Below are positions 21,565 through 32,324 of a stretch of DNA of 64,000 nt, in pieces. Under the pieces are notes generated by a model that searched no databases, was not told the origin of the DNA, and worked only from the letters and a program-made list of their open reading frames with translations. Origin of the DNA: Zarea fungicola (taxonomy: Eukaryota; Ascomycota; Sordariomycetes; Hypocreales; Cordycipitaceae); NCBI GenBank assembly GCA_900169235.1, contig FWCC01000181.1:1-64000 (forward strand), read 5' to 3'. The number at the start of each line of letters is the position of its first letter. Positions within the stretch are counted from its first letter, which is position 1. Both the position numbers and the translations under genes were made by a program.

Positions 21565-24500
21565 ATGTCGGACGAAGTGTCCCAGTTCCTCGAGCAGGTC
21601 GAGCAGCTTCGAGGCAAGCAAATCGAAGATGACCAAGCCCGAGCCCGGGAGCGCGAGGAATTTCTGGCGGCAAAGCGAGAGCGTCAAGCGAGACGAGAAG
21701 GTGAGTCGTAATCAAGCCCCAATTTCAGGTGTCAATGGGGTGCAATACTTGCAACTCGGGTTGTGCAAGAAAAAGAAAGACGACAGACACCGGGTCCATT
21801 GGTTTGTGTTGTTGAACCGCTGGCCAGCTGTAAGCGATGAACTGGCCTGGCAGCTGGCAGAAACACGAACCGCCCGCAGAACCACCACACGCATGCCCAA
21901 GCAGCAAACCCGACCACTCGCAACTACCAACCGCAAACAACGACAGTGGACTAATCATCTTGACCTCCTTTAGAACGCGCAAGATCCATCTCGCCGCAGA
22001 AGTCTTCCCCTGCCAATACACCCTCACCGCGCGCCAATGCGCGTGGCATCAACCTCTCCGACTCGCTGAAGCTCGACTCACCCCTCACGCTTGACGACTC
22101 CCTCGAATCCTCGCTGGAGCCTGCGCATGCCCGTAGCATGACCTATTCCGACTCACCCACTAAAGAAAACGAAGCACCCGTGCATACCGAGTCGAAGCAA
22201 GAAGCCGCTTTTGCGTCTGGAGGCGTTTCTAGAAATTCTACAATGTCTTGGCAGCAGCGCCGGCCCAATTCCCGCGGCAGCACTATGTCCCGCCCGTTGA
22301 GCATAGTCGCTGCCCAGAATGCCACCCAGCGTGGTGTTGCCCGCATACACGACCCGGAGCCTCCAGCTGCTGGTCCTGAGCATCAGACTCTCACGAGAGA
22401 GGATATTGCCAAGACGCTGGGTCTCAAGGACCCGTCGTGGTTCAAGCAGACGGCGGACCGTGGTCAAGGCTCAGCAGCCTTTAGAAAAACACAGGTCGAG
22501 GATAGTGATACCATGGACATGTCGTCTGTCAAGGCCCAGTTGCCTGGCATGTCTACTGCACAGAGAGAATCAGTGGCTGGGGCTGGTCCGACCGGCCTTG
22601 CGTCTCCGCTACCGTTGAATCCTCCAGGATTTCATGCCGCGGCTGACAATCCCAGTGACGCAGACTTTCACAGTGGACGAAGCTCGCCAGCACGCTCTGC
22701 ATCTCCCACAAAGGGTCTTGGTGGATTTGTTCAAAGTGCAATGATGAAACGAAGCGACAGCATCAAGCGCTGGAGTGTTACCAGCCCTCCTGGTTTAAGC
22801 CGTGTTGATTCAGTTTCTGGAAACATTGTTGGCAGAGAATCAGCAAGAGGAAGCCCCCGTCCAAGGAGCAAAAGCACGTTTAGAGAATCAGCCACGCCAG
22901 AAGCAAGCAGGCCAGCGTCACAAAGTGGAATCAAGGACGAAGCAAGCGTTTCGCCAAACCCCTCTAGCCACTCGGGCTTGAGCCGTGAGCCAAGTGAATT
23001 GAAAATCCCAACTAGCCCCTCCAAGACCATGGACTCGAGGCGCTGGAGTCCGACAAAGTCCAGCTGGCTTGAAAATGCTCTCAACCGACCCGAGTCTCCT
23101 CGGCCTCAGCACAAATCCAATCCCTCGCAGCCAGACTGGATGTCGGATCTTGCCCGAAGTAAGGCAGCAAGTCCTACAGGCGAATGTAGCCGTCCCAGCT
23201 CGCCTCACAAACACCAAGTTAGCATTGGTGGACTTATGAGGACAACACCATTTGATGGCGGCGCCAAAACCAATACGACAGGGTTAGGCGGGATTTATTC
23301 ACCGCCTCCCGGTGGGAATAGACCCCAATTTGGTCACGCAGTCAAGCCAAGCTTCTCTCTTGGCTCAACCGAACGGCCGCAGTCAAACCTTGATATTGAG
23401 TCGCCGCAGACCCCAACGCCGCAAGAGATTAAGCCAGAAGTCAGGCTGGAAACGAAACCGGAAATTGGGTTGGAAGTTAAGCCTGAGACGATTATTGCAG
23501 CAAAGCCGGAACTCAAACCGGAACTCAAACCGGAGCCACAGCCAGAAGTTGTGAAGCGTGTATTTGCCAACTCCCCTCCGGCCCTCAAATCCAAACCTGA
23601 CACACCACCGAAGAAGGACTTTCGCGCAAACCTGAGACAACGCTCTGTAGAATCTGATGCCAAGCCAGCACAGGAACCCGAGTTCAGAAACGCTCTGGGC
23701 AACCTGCGCCGCACCAAAACACAAAAATACGTGGCGCCAGATGAGCTCAAAGGAAACATTCTCCGCAGTAAGGCCGCTCTTGCCGTGACTGAAGGCCCGC
23801 AAAAGGCGGAGCGAAAAGACGAGTTCAAAGATGCTATCTTAAAAAAGCGTGAAGACTTTAAAAAGTCCCAGGCAGAGGGTACAGGTGTCACGCGGCTCTC
23901 TACAGTTACATCACCACCATCAGATCTACCCGAGGGTCTAGCTAGGAGGGCCGAGTTGGGCAAGATAGGCTCTGTTCGGGGAAACAATCCCCTTACCGGC
24001 TCGTCTGCAACCGCTGCCAAGAAGTCAGAACCCTTCAAGCCAGTACCCGGGCCAAAGCGTGTACTCAGCGGCAATGCACCTACCTCTGCTTCAAGATCGC
24101 CTGTGACAAAGAGCACGGTGCCAGAGAAGCCGCGACGCGTTTCTACGGAGATTCAGCGAAAGACCAGCACAGGTCTATCCCGCCGCGTACCTAGCATGAA
24201 GAAGGAAACCTCAGCACCTGCAAGCTTGCAACAAGCGCGACCTGGAGTGGGCAAGTTGGCCGACCGCTTCAACCCCGGACTTGCCAATATGCTTGCTCGC
24301 GGTCCGCCACCAATGTCAGCAAATGGTAGCCAGCGCTCGGAAGAGGACAAGGAAGCCGGTTCAACCGCAGCTGCTGAGCCGTCAGTTCCTGGCCCTCAAC
24401 TCACCCATATGACCAAGGGTAGAGCTCGTGGGCCGAGGAGAAAGGCACCAACGTCCACTGCTGCTACCAAGACGGTCGCATGCTCTACTACACCAAGCAC

Positions 24501-26544
24501 GCCTGCTGCCGTACAGAAACTCACAGAGCCGACCCGTGAGCCTGAGCAGATCCAAATAGTTACAGCAGAGCCTGAAGAGAAACCGGCGTCTCAGTCAGTT
24601 CAAGAACAAGTTGCAGACAGGGCAGCGGCTCGCAGCAAGCCCTCTCCGCAACGCCCATGGGAGGCTGCCTCCAGTAGGACAAGCGGCGAGCCCAGCCAGC
24701 CACCGATGACACCTCTAAACAAGCCGCTGTTTGGCCGCGCCGCTGCCACGGCAGCCACTCCACCGTCCAGCACTCGCGCTGGTAAGGAGAATGGCCTAGG
24801 AAAGATACAATCCAGAGAAGTGAAAACTACCCCGAACTCCAAGTTGACGAACAGTGCTGAGCCCAAGGCTACAAAGCCGACAATTTCGCCAAAGCCGGTG
24901 CAGTCGCCTAGATTTCCATCTCCACCAACAGCAGGATCAGCACCCAAGCCCGAAATATTGCAAAAGTCTGTCCCTTCACCTAGATCAGTCCCATCCCCAA
25001 AGTCTGCTCCTTCGCCAAAGCCGACCCCAGTTGGTACTTCCTCACCAGCTTCCAAGTCAGCACAGAAGCCCACAACTCCTCTTGAGAAGCTGTCCACTGA
25101 GAGACAATTCACAACACCCACCCGCGCGATGCCCTCCAGAACTTTTGGCACCATTGTTTCAGGCTCTCCCCGACCAAGTCTGCATGGTCCGCGCCCACAG
25201 GCTGAGTCAGGCCGGCCCAAGTCCCGTCATGGTCGTCCAGTTTCCAGTGCTGGGCTCTCTTCTGCTGCTTCTGCACCTGGATCTCCGATGTCTTCACCAA
25301 CCAAGCAGCAAGGCGAGGTCACAACACTATTAAGGGACTTCTTTGGTCCGACACGTCCTAGAATGGACTTTACGATTGATACGGCTGAAGTGCTTATGAA
25401 CCCTCCGGAGGTGGGAGCTAAAATCCAAACCCAGGAGGTTCAAATGTACAGACTCTCGGGCGATGGCAAAAAGACAGCAGTATCTACGCAAAATGCGCGT
25501 GTTCTCTTTGATTCAGAAATGTATATTTGTGCTCATAGCTACAACAATGCCGCAGGCAAAGGCACCGTTGAACTGTACTTCTGGATTGGTGACGAGGTTC
25601 CTGACGCCACGGCTCAGGATGCCCATATCTTTGCGCAAAAGGAAGCCAAGGCCATTGGCGGTAGACTGTTGAAACTCTACCAGGGCAAGGAGAGCACCGA
25701 GTTTATGCAAGCTTTGGGCGGAGTCATCATTGTGCGACGAGGCTCCAGCGATCGCTTTGACAGTCTTGCTCCACACATGCTGTGCGGGCGCAGGTATCTT
25801 GGACAGGTTGCGTTCGACGAGGTGGATATGGCTACTGGAAGCCTGTGCGCCGGTTTTGCATTCCTTATTTCGGCTAGTGGGCAGTGCTGCCTGTGGAAAG
25901 GCAAAGGGAGTGACGTGGATGAGTTGAGTGCTGCTCGACTGGTTGGCATGGAGCTAACTCTCTCTGGTGAACTCCTGGAAGTAGAAGAGGGCCGCGAACC
26001 GGCATCATTCTGGGATCTGTTTGAAGAGGGCCAATCGAAGCCTCACTCTGCCGATCATTGGCGACTGAAGCCCAACTATGGCAAGTATGGCACAAGGCTT
26101 TTCTGTTCTGATGCCGACGCTCGGCGCCAGGTAAGATTTCTTGATTCGCGTTGATACCTGGTGAAGACTAACAAGATGTAGATTACGGAAATTGCTCCAT
26201 TCAGCCAAACCGACCTATCACCACTTAAGATTTACATCCTGGATGCCTTTTTCGAGATGTACATTGTAGTGGGCTCCGGTGCGCAGTCCCAATACTCGTC
26301 CTTCCGCAATGCGCTCGATTTTGCACAAGAGTACGCCATTCTCTCCTCGAGTATGGAAGACCGACCGTTTGTGCCTGTGTCAACGATTGTGCTAGAGGGC
26401 ATCCCACGGGACCTGAAGCGCGTGTTCCGGAAGTGGGAGGATGCGCGCAGTCCGACGGTGACGAATACATACTCAGGGTTGAAGCGAGGGCGTAGCCTAA
26501 GAGTAGTCCCTCTCTCACAGGCGCTTCTAGCACTAAGCGAGTAA
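21565..26544 (+). CDS. DUF4045-like / gelsolin-repeat protein, 1551 aa
   Basis: Three exons: 21565-21700, 21974-26130, 26182-26544. Residues 1-45 form a highly charged helix (VEQLRGKQIEDDQ...). Residues about 46-1170 are Ser/Pro/Lys-rich and probably disordered, matching the low-complexity fungal region catalogued, as far as I recall, as DUF4045. Inside are tandem KPE units (about 533-572) and PSP/SPK units (about 1015-1065). Residues about 1175-1300, 1310-1420 and 1440-1520 resemble gelsolin/villin repeats, with an LYFWIGDE core, a RGSSDRFDS link and a final LKIYILDAFFEMYIVVG. Gelsolin repeats usually bind or cap actin filaments; in this fungal type a cytoskeletal or cell-end role is plausible but not shown. 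The first intron (273 bp) is the longest coding intron in the window. The start is the first ATG after an in-frame stop-free leader and opens the charged helix. Confidence 0.9.
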
Positions 26545-27213
26545 GGGTGTTTCTTTCTTTTCCTAGGGTGTGTATGAAGCATTATTTGTCGGCGTTTGTT
26601 GAATGAGGAGGGGGTGGCACAAAATATGTGGTTCTTTTAATTGTTAGTAAATTTCTTCATCATGGTTATTACATTGTACAGGAGACATTTATTCGGTAGA
26701 AGAGTAAGAATATGCTTGCCTCAATCCACTGTGCAGCCCCCAATGAGGCTAGCCAATGGCAGATTGTATCATCCATATCCCGTTTCCTGACGTCGGCGAA
26801 GAGGACAGCGGCTACGAGAAAGCTTTGACACGTCCATCGACTGATGTATACTGCAATGTAGTAGTATCATTTTGAGTTTCCACGAATACCGTCAGCTCAC
26901 TAAGCTGAAGGTTGTCCTTCCAGTCACCGGGGTCAGGACGCATTACAACTGGTTGAAGAAGGCGTCATTATTTGATATGGATCCTCAGAGAATTGAATAC
27001 GGCAATCCCACAGTAACTATTCAAAGGCTTGGAAAGGAAATGAGGCTGCGATCCCACGTCTTGCCCGGTACGTCGGTGCGATGCTAACCGGTCCAAGCCG
27101 AGATCTGGAGAAGCCGTGCTTATATACGTCTTACACCCGGTTTATAAAGATCCGTACGCCAAAAGCGAACGTGATGCTTTGCTTAACAATATTTATATAT
27201 ACCCAAAATAGCG
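26545..27213. other. Intergenic region upstream of MFS gene
   Basis: A 71-codon frame at 26872-27087 has no recognisable content. Nothing else supported. Confidence 0.5.
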
Positions 27214-28816
27214 ATGAATATGGCTAGGAAAAATAGCCTCAATACACTATCCACCACAAATGTCGCTTGGCAGGGTAGTAATGGACAGACAAGCTCGATG
27301 TCTCAAGAAGCACTTACACCAGCAGCTGCAACACCACTAAAAAACGGAACGGAATATGAACCGGCTTCAATCGAGCAGAGCACATTGGGCGACGATCTGG
27401 GTGATAAGCCAAAATCGCACGGCCCGGATGGTGGACTCAGGGCGTGGCTGGCGTTGTCGAGTTCGTTTTGTATGCTTTTCTGCACATTTGGACTGATCAA
27501 CTGTACGAATCTCTCTGTCGGCCCCCAATCTCAATCACCTTGTCCCAATAAATTAGACAAGGATGAAAAAAAGGAAACAACTTAACACTCTTTCTCTTTC
27601 TGAAAAATTAGGTATCGGCACGTTTCAGGGATACTATCAAGAAGTCTACCTCCGCCAATACTCTCCGAGCACAATATCATGGATCCCATCCTTGCAGATA
27701 TTCATTGCCTACTTCACTGTAAAAACACCATCTACTGTTTTCCCTTTTTATCCTACAGTAGACTATTATTCCAAATGCTGACTTAACAAAACATCTTTTT
27801 AGAACCCCTTCACTGGCCGCCTTTACGACGTCTACGGTCCCCGTATGCTAGTTCTTGTCGGTACGATACTCGAAGTCACCGGCCTCATGCTCACATCCGT
27901 CTCCACGAAGTACTACCAGATCCTCCTCGCCCAGGGCATCTGTACCTCCCTGGGCATGTCCGCCCTCTACGTGCCCGCCACAGCCCTCGTCGCTGGGTGG
28001 TTCGACCGCCGCCGGGGGCTCGCCTACGGCCTCGCCACCAGCGGCTCCTCCTTGGGCGGTGTCGTCCTCCCCATCATGATGGCGCAGCTCATCCCCCGCG
28101 TGGGCTTCGCCTGGTCCCTCCGCTCCGTGTCTTTTCTTATCCTGGGCCTGCTACTCTTTGCCAATGCAACGGTAAAGTCAAGGCGGACGCCGAAACCCCA
28201 GCCCGTGTCACGACGGATCCTGCTCGGCCCGTTTCGGGATGGCAAGCTCATGCTCGTGAATGGCGGGTTCTTGCTCATGACGCTTGGCGTGTTTATCCCC
28301 ATTAACTACATGACGGTCGAGTCGCGCCGGCACGGGCTCAGCGATGCGCTCGGCCAGTACCTCATCGCCACCATGAACGCGGGCAGCCTATTTGGCCGCA
28401 TCCTCGCCGGCGTGACGGCCGACATGGTCGGCCCGTACAACACTTTTGTGTCCGTGTCCGCCCTCGCAGCGATCCTTGTCCTCGCTCTGTACATCCCCGC
28501 CGAGGGCGCTGCCGCTATAGTCACCTTTTCCGTGTTCTTTGGGCTAACCTCCGGCGCTTACATTGCCCTCCTCGCGCCTCTCGTCGTCAAGATTTCGCCT
28601 CTGGGCGAGTCCGGGTACCGAATCGGCCTGCTATTCTGCCTGTCGTCTGTGAGTGGCCTCGTTACGAGCCCCATTGGCGGCGCGATTTTGGAGAGCTGGG
28701 GTGGTGATTATACGGGTATGAAGATTTATTCGGGCATCATGATGCTGAGCGGCGCGGGTCTAGTGCTCATGTCCCGGATGATGGCGACCGATTGGAAGAT
28801 GAATGTTATTTTCTAA
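27214..28816 (+). CDS. Major facilitator transporter, monocarboxylate (MCT/Mch) type
   Basis: Three exons, 27214-27502, 27612-27718 and 27803-28816, giving 469 residues. The N-terminal 70 residues are soluble and polar. Then comes the family opening [20 protein letters not shown], with DGG before the first helix as in Mch-type porters, followed by about twelve hydrophobic segments. The segment [21 protein letters not shown] after helix 1 and [12 protein letters not shown] after helix 2 (the D-x-x-G-x-R loop of MFS proteins) are typical. [21 protein letters not shown] in the middle of the first half is another hallmark. Fungal relatives carry monocarboxylates, riboflavin (Mch5) or unknown substrates, and similar genes sit in metabolite clusters; no biosynthetic gene is adjacent here, so a general nutrient role is more likely. 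The substrate cannot be told from sequence. Confidence 0.92.
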
Positions 28817-29158
28817 ATAATTAAGCTCTATGTGGGTGGTGTTTGTGGGGTATCAGCCAGACAAGGTTCTCTCTCTCTCTCTCTGTTTCTTAAAATGGTG
28901 TCTTCGTCGTCGCTCTTTTATTTCGTCTTAATGTCTTAAAAACACAACAGGTACATAGCATCGGTTCTATCATAGGCCAAAAAAAAAGGATAGAAATAAA
29001 CAGTGAAAATGAAAACTGTGTAGGGGATGAAAATGTCGGGAAATGCGAATTGCAGGTGTTGCTATTCTTGCATTGTTCAACCATCTAGGCGCGTTACTCA
29101 TCGAACTCGCAGAGCTGCAAGAGGGCAGCTGTGTAGCGGCAAGATGTTATTTTCCCTT
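28817..29158. other. Convergent intergenic region with (CT)n run
   Basis: Shared 3' flank of the transporter and the acyltransferase. A short CT microsatellite lies near 28867-28884. No gene seen. Confidence 0.5.
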
Positions 29159-30121
29159 TTAGTTCTGGAGGTCGACGCCAGAAGATTTGGCCGAGGTAGG
29201 GTTGGCCGCGGGGCTGGCAACTGGTTGGCCTCGTGCTTGGGCAGTAAGGCTCAGCAGCTCCTTGAGCATGAGCTCGCGGGTGGAGCGGACAAGCTCCTCG
29301 ACATCGGCAGAGGTAAGATTCTTCGTGGGTATGGGATCAAGGACTGTGTGTAAATGTTAGCAGGCAGATGATTTTTGCGAGAAGTTTGTAATTGTGAACA
29401 TACCCTTAATCGGTACATTGCCGGCATTGAAGACGCGGTCCTTAGGGTAGAGAATGTGGCTGTAGTTGGCAACAACACAGGGAACAATGGGAACGCCGGC
29501 CTGTACAGCGAGATGGAAAGCGCCCTTCTTAAAGGGAAGCAGCGTCGGCTCCTTGGTGTAGCTACGAGTGCCTTCAGGGAACATGTAGACACTCTGTCTC
29601 TTGGACTTGATTTCGTTGGCGGCACCGGCCATGGCCTGGCGGGCGTCCTTGCTGTTGGCGCGGTCGATAAAGATACTCCCGCTCAAACTCATGAACCAAC
29701 CCAGAAAGGGGACAAACTTGAGGGAGCGCTTAGCGGTGACACTGCAGTACTTGGGGAACAGGGCTCCTAGCATCAAGACATCGAGCTCGGTCTGGTGATT
29801 GCCGATGAAGACGGCTGGACGGGTGGTGCTGAGTACGTTGTTCGGGTCCTCAACGATGAAGCTGACACCCGTGAAGAGTTGCGCCGAGTAGTGGAAGGCG
29901 CGTGCAGTGGTCCACTGGGAAATGTTCTGCTTGCCGACGAGAGTGAGAACGATGGAGGCGACGACGCCGTAGATGGCGCAGCCGAGGAAGCAGAGGTACA
30001 TGGCGAGCGAGCGGGCGTAGAACGCCGCCTTGGGGATGACAAGCGACAGCATGAAGAGAGTAGATGTCAAGGCGCAGTATGCGACGAAGAATGCGACGGT
30101 GTAATATAGAAAGGCGTTCAT
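29159..30121 (-). CDS. slc1: 1-acyl-sn-glycerol-3-phosphate acyltransferase (LPAAT, Slc1-like)
   Basis: Two exons, 30121-29404 and 29343-29159, giving 300 residues. The enzyme transfers a fatty acyl group to lysophosphatidate to make phosphatidate in the ER membrane, a central step of phospholipid and triacylglycerol synthesis. The N-terminus has hydrophobic segments at about 5-30 and 35-63. The PlsC motifs are present in order: NHQTELD (108-114, catalytic His and Asp), FIDRANSKDA near 151-160, FPEGTRS (181-187) and PIVPCV near 211-216. The second exon encodes a charged helix and an Ala/Ser-rich tail. The intron ends CACACAG with a CTAACAT branch box. It pairs functionally with the patatin lipase at 40-42.7 kb, which works in the opposite direction of lipid metabolism, though the two are not neighbours. 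Confidence 0.93.
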
Positions 30122-30744
30122 GGCTGCTGTTTGAGCTAAATCGGACTGTCTCGGCCGGAAGTTGCAAGATAGGTTCGAGTGGTCGTAGGGAGTTGATGAA
30201 ATTGAGATTGCACCGATGTTGATACTCTCAATGCGTTTGACTTGAGCGTATATCTTCGAGATCTTGAGCCTTTCGGGTCCTCAACAAAACGAAGCCGGAG
30301 GGGTTAGAAGGCGGAGAGACACGGTGTGTCTGCGGGGACCAGTGGAGGAGGAGGAGGAGAGTCGGAAGGGGAGGTATCTGCTTCTCGGTTGCTTACCATG
30401 CAGTAGATCTATATCAAAGCTGGCGGCGGGAAGCAAGAGAAAGGATGGCAAAGATCAGTCGGGCACGAGGTTGAGAATAGAGCAAAGAGAGGGCGTCACG
30501 AGAAAGGAAAAACGGCCCACGGGTTAGAAATGCGAATGCAAAATGCGGTCGGCGGCCCCGCGTGGCGCCGGGCGTGGGGTCTTGTGGCGCCCCTCCAGCA
30601 CTAATGAGGGCTGAATTGCACCAGAGAATCTAGCAAGGGCCGCTGTAATATTTGGCATTCAGGGCATTGTGTTGGCGCTAGAAATTGATTGCATCACAGA
30701 GGTCTTGGAAGCAGCTCGAGACGGGACCCGCTTGTGTTGAGCAT

Positions 30745-30894
30745 CTAGGTAAAGACCTCGGCAGCAGCTGCTGAGCCGCTGCTGAACGACGTTGTGGATT
30801 TTCGCCCAAGGACAAGTGTAAGAAAACTCTGTAATATTTTGAACACAAGCTTGAGCATAGCTAGTATCAAAATAAAGTCAAATAACGTTGCCAT
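30745..30894 (-). CDS. Doubtful 49-aa single-membrane-span ORF
   Basis: An ATG-initiated frame encodes MATLFDFILILAMLKLVF and a further hydrophobic stretch, then a polar Ser/Ala-rich tail. The pattern could be a small membrane-anchored peptide. No splice sites, family or promoter element support it, and AT-rich intergenic DNA produces such ORFs by chance. Confidence 0.12.
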   Translation of the reverse strand: MATLFDFILILAMLKLVFKILQSFLTLVLGRKSTTSFSSGSAAAAEVFT

Positions 30895-31642
30895 TCTAAC
30901 CACCCGGTGCCTAAGTGGCTGGTCTTGGCCCAATGGCAATATAAAAATTACAGAAGCATGTGCGTTGCGCTTGTTGAGGCACTACTGGTAACAGTCAAGA
31001 TGTTCGGCAACTGAAGCGCGCCGCTACAGTGGAGCTGCGGGGGTCAAGTCCCTGTACATTCTCCAAAGGGTTCATTGCGCCGCCCCACCAAAATCGGCTA
31101 CGTCCACAAGGATTGCACATGTCACCAGTATCATAGCCAAGGTGTGCAACTAAGATTTCTAGATAAACAAGCAAACTCAAGGCACTTTTAGATTATTTTC
31201 ATGGCCATGGCTATATCTGAATAATTTACACAATCACTTACTAGTTTGATTCACAACAAACTCGGCTTGGACAGATGCACAAGATGCACAAGCTTTGTCC
31301 CTCATTAAGCATTCTGCCGCTTTCCTGGGGCTCTCTACCGTCTTCTTTGCTATCCCATGTCATTGTAGCGACTACTCATATACGCAAGGCCGCAGTAGAA
31401 ATCATACAGGCAAGTTTTTTTTCAATTTTTCAATTTTTTTTTTTTTTTTTTAATTAAGAAGGTCATTACTAGAGCGCGCATAGATCAGCCAAAGGCAAAA
31501 TAAGTAAACCTGAGCGCCGGGAAGAGGCCATATGGATGTATTACGGAGCGCCCCAACAATAAAGCAACAGATCAGGCAAGTATCTGAAAGTGATTAATAT
31601 TGCATACCTCATGATGATTGAATTTAAATTTTCAAGTCACGT

Positions 31643-31662
31643 TATATATACATGTATATATA
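31643..31662. repeat. 20-bp perfect palindrome, TA-rich around CATG
   Basis: Eight alternating TA bases on each side of a central CATG. It can form a cruciform or be a dimer-binding site; simple-sequence origin is the plainest explanation. Confidence 0.7.
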
Positions 31663-32324
31663 TGAATAATCATGCTGTAGTCAGGATTCCAACTGTCAGT
31701 CAAGCGCATTAAGACGATTTTTGGCGCATTCCCAGAGAGTACTTAGCACATCCCACAATATATGTAACAGTAAATTAAATCTAGGAACTCAGTCATGTAC
31801 TATCAATGTAGTAGAAGTGCGAGTAATTTAGTTACCTGATCTATTCGGTCGCATGGCGTGTAAACGAGTTGCTCGTGGCTGCAGCGTGTAAAGTACATTT
31901 CCGAGCCACAGCATAGGTCCAACCATTACGGCGCCAGGAGCGCCGTGCTTTACCACGACTTGCCCCTACAAAAGATATGGCTACAGCGCCTTCCAGCGCC
32001 ACCACCCACTAACCGGCCTCTGCCGGCTCAACTCTCACCGCGACCCTCGCCAAGAAGCCCCTGCAACTACTACCATTTTGACACAAACCTTGATAGCCCT
32101 TTGCCTCGTACCCCATCTGGCGTTACCACCGCCAACTTCTCGCCGTCCTATCTCTGGCATTCGCTCGCTTCTGTGTCGCAGACTTTCTGCCGTTTCGCCA
32201 TCCGGCTCAGAGCCTCAACGCTCTTCTTTCCCAAGTACCATGCTACTGTTCTCACAGCGTCGATAAATCTGACAGACTTCGATCGACTGTAAAATACGCT
32301 CGCGGGCCGCCGATTTCTCCCACA

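Larger units (their letters stand above)
30122..32324. other. 2.2-kb divergent intergenic region
   Basis: Promoter side of both the acyltransferase and the LCHN-like gene. Contents: a purine-rich leader near 30330-30500, a doubtful 49-codon ORF (30745-30894), a long T run near 31425-31453, and a 20-bp palindrome at 31643-31662. The last 350 bases before 32325 are C/T-rich, as fungal leaders often are. Confidence 0.5.

Noticed and set aside
27214..30121. Transporter and acyltransferase considered as part of a secondary-metabolite cluster
   Set aside because: No synthase, oxidase or cluster regulator lies nearby, and the acyltransferase is a housekeeping LPAAT.
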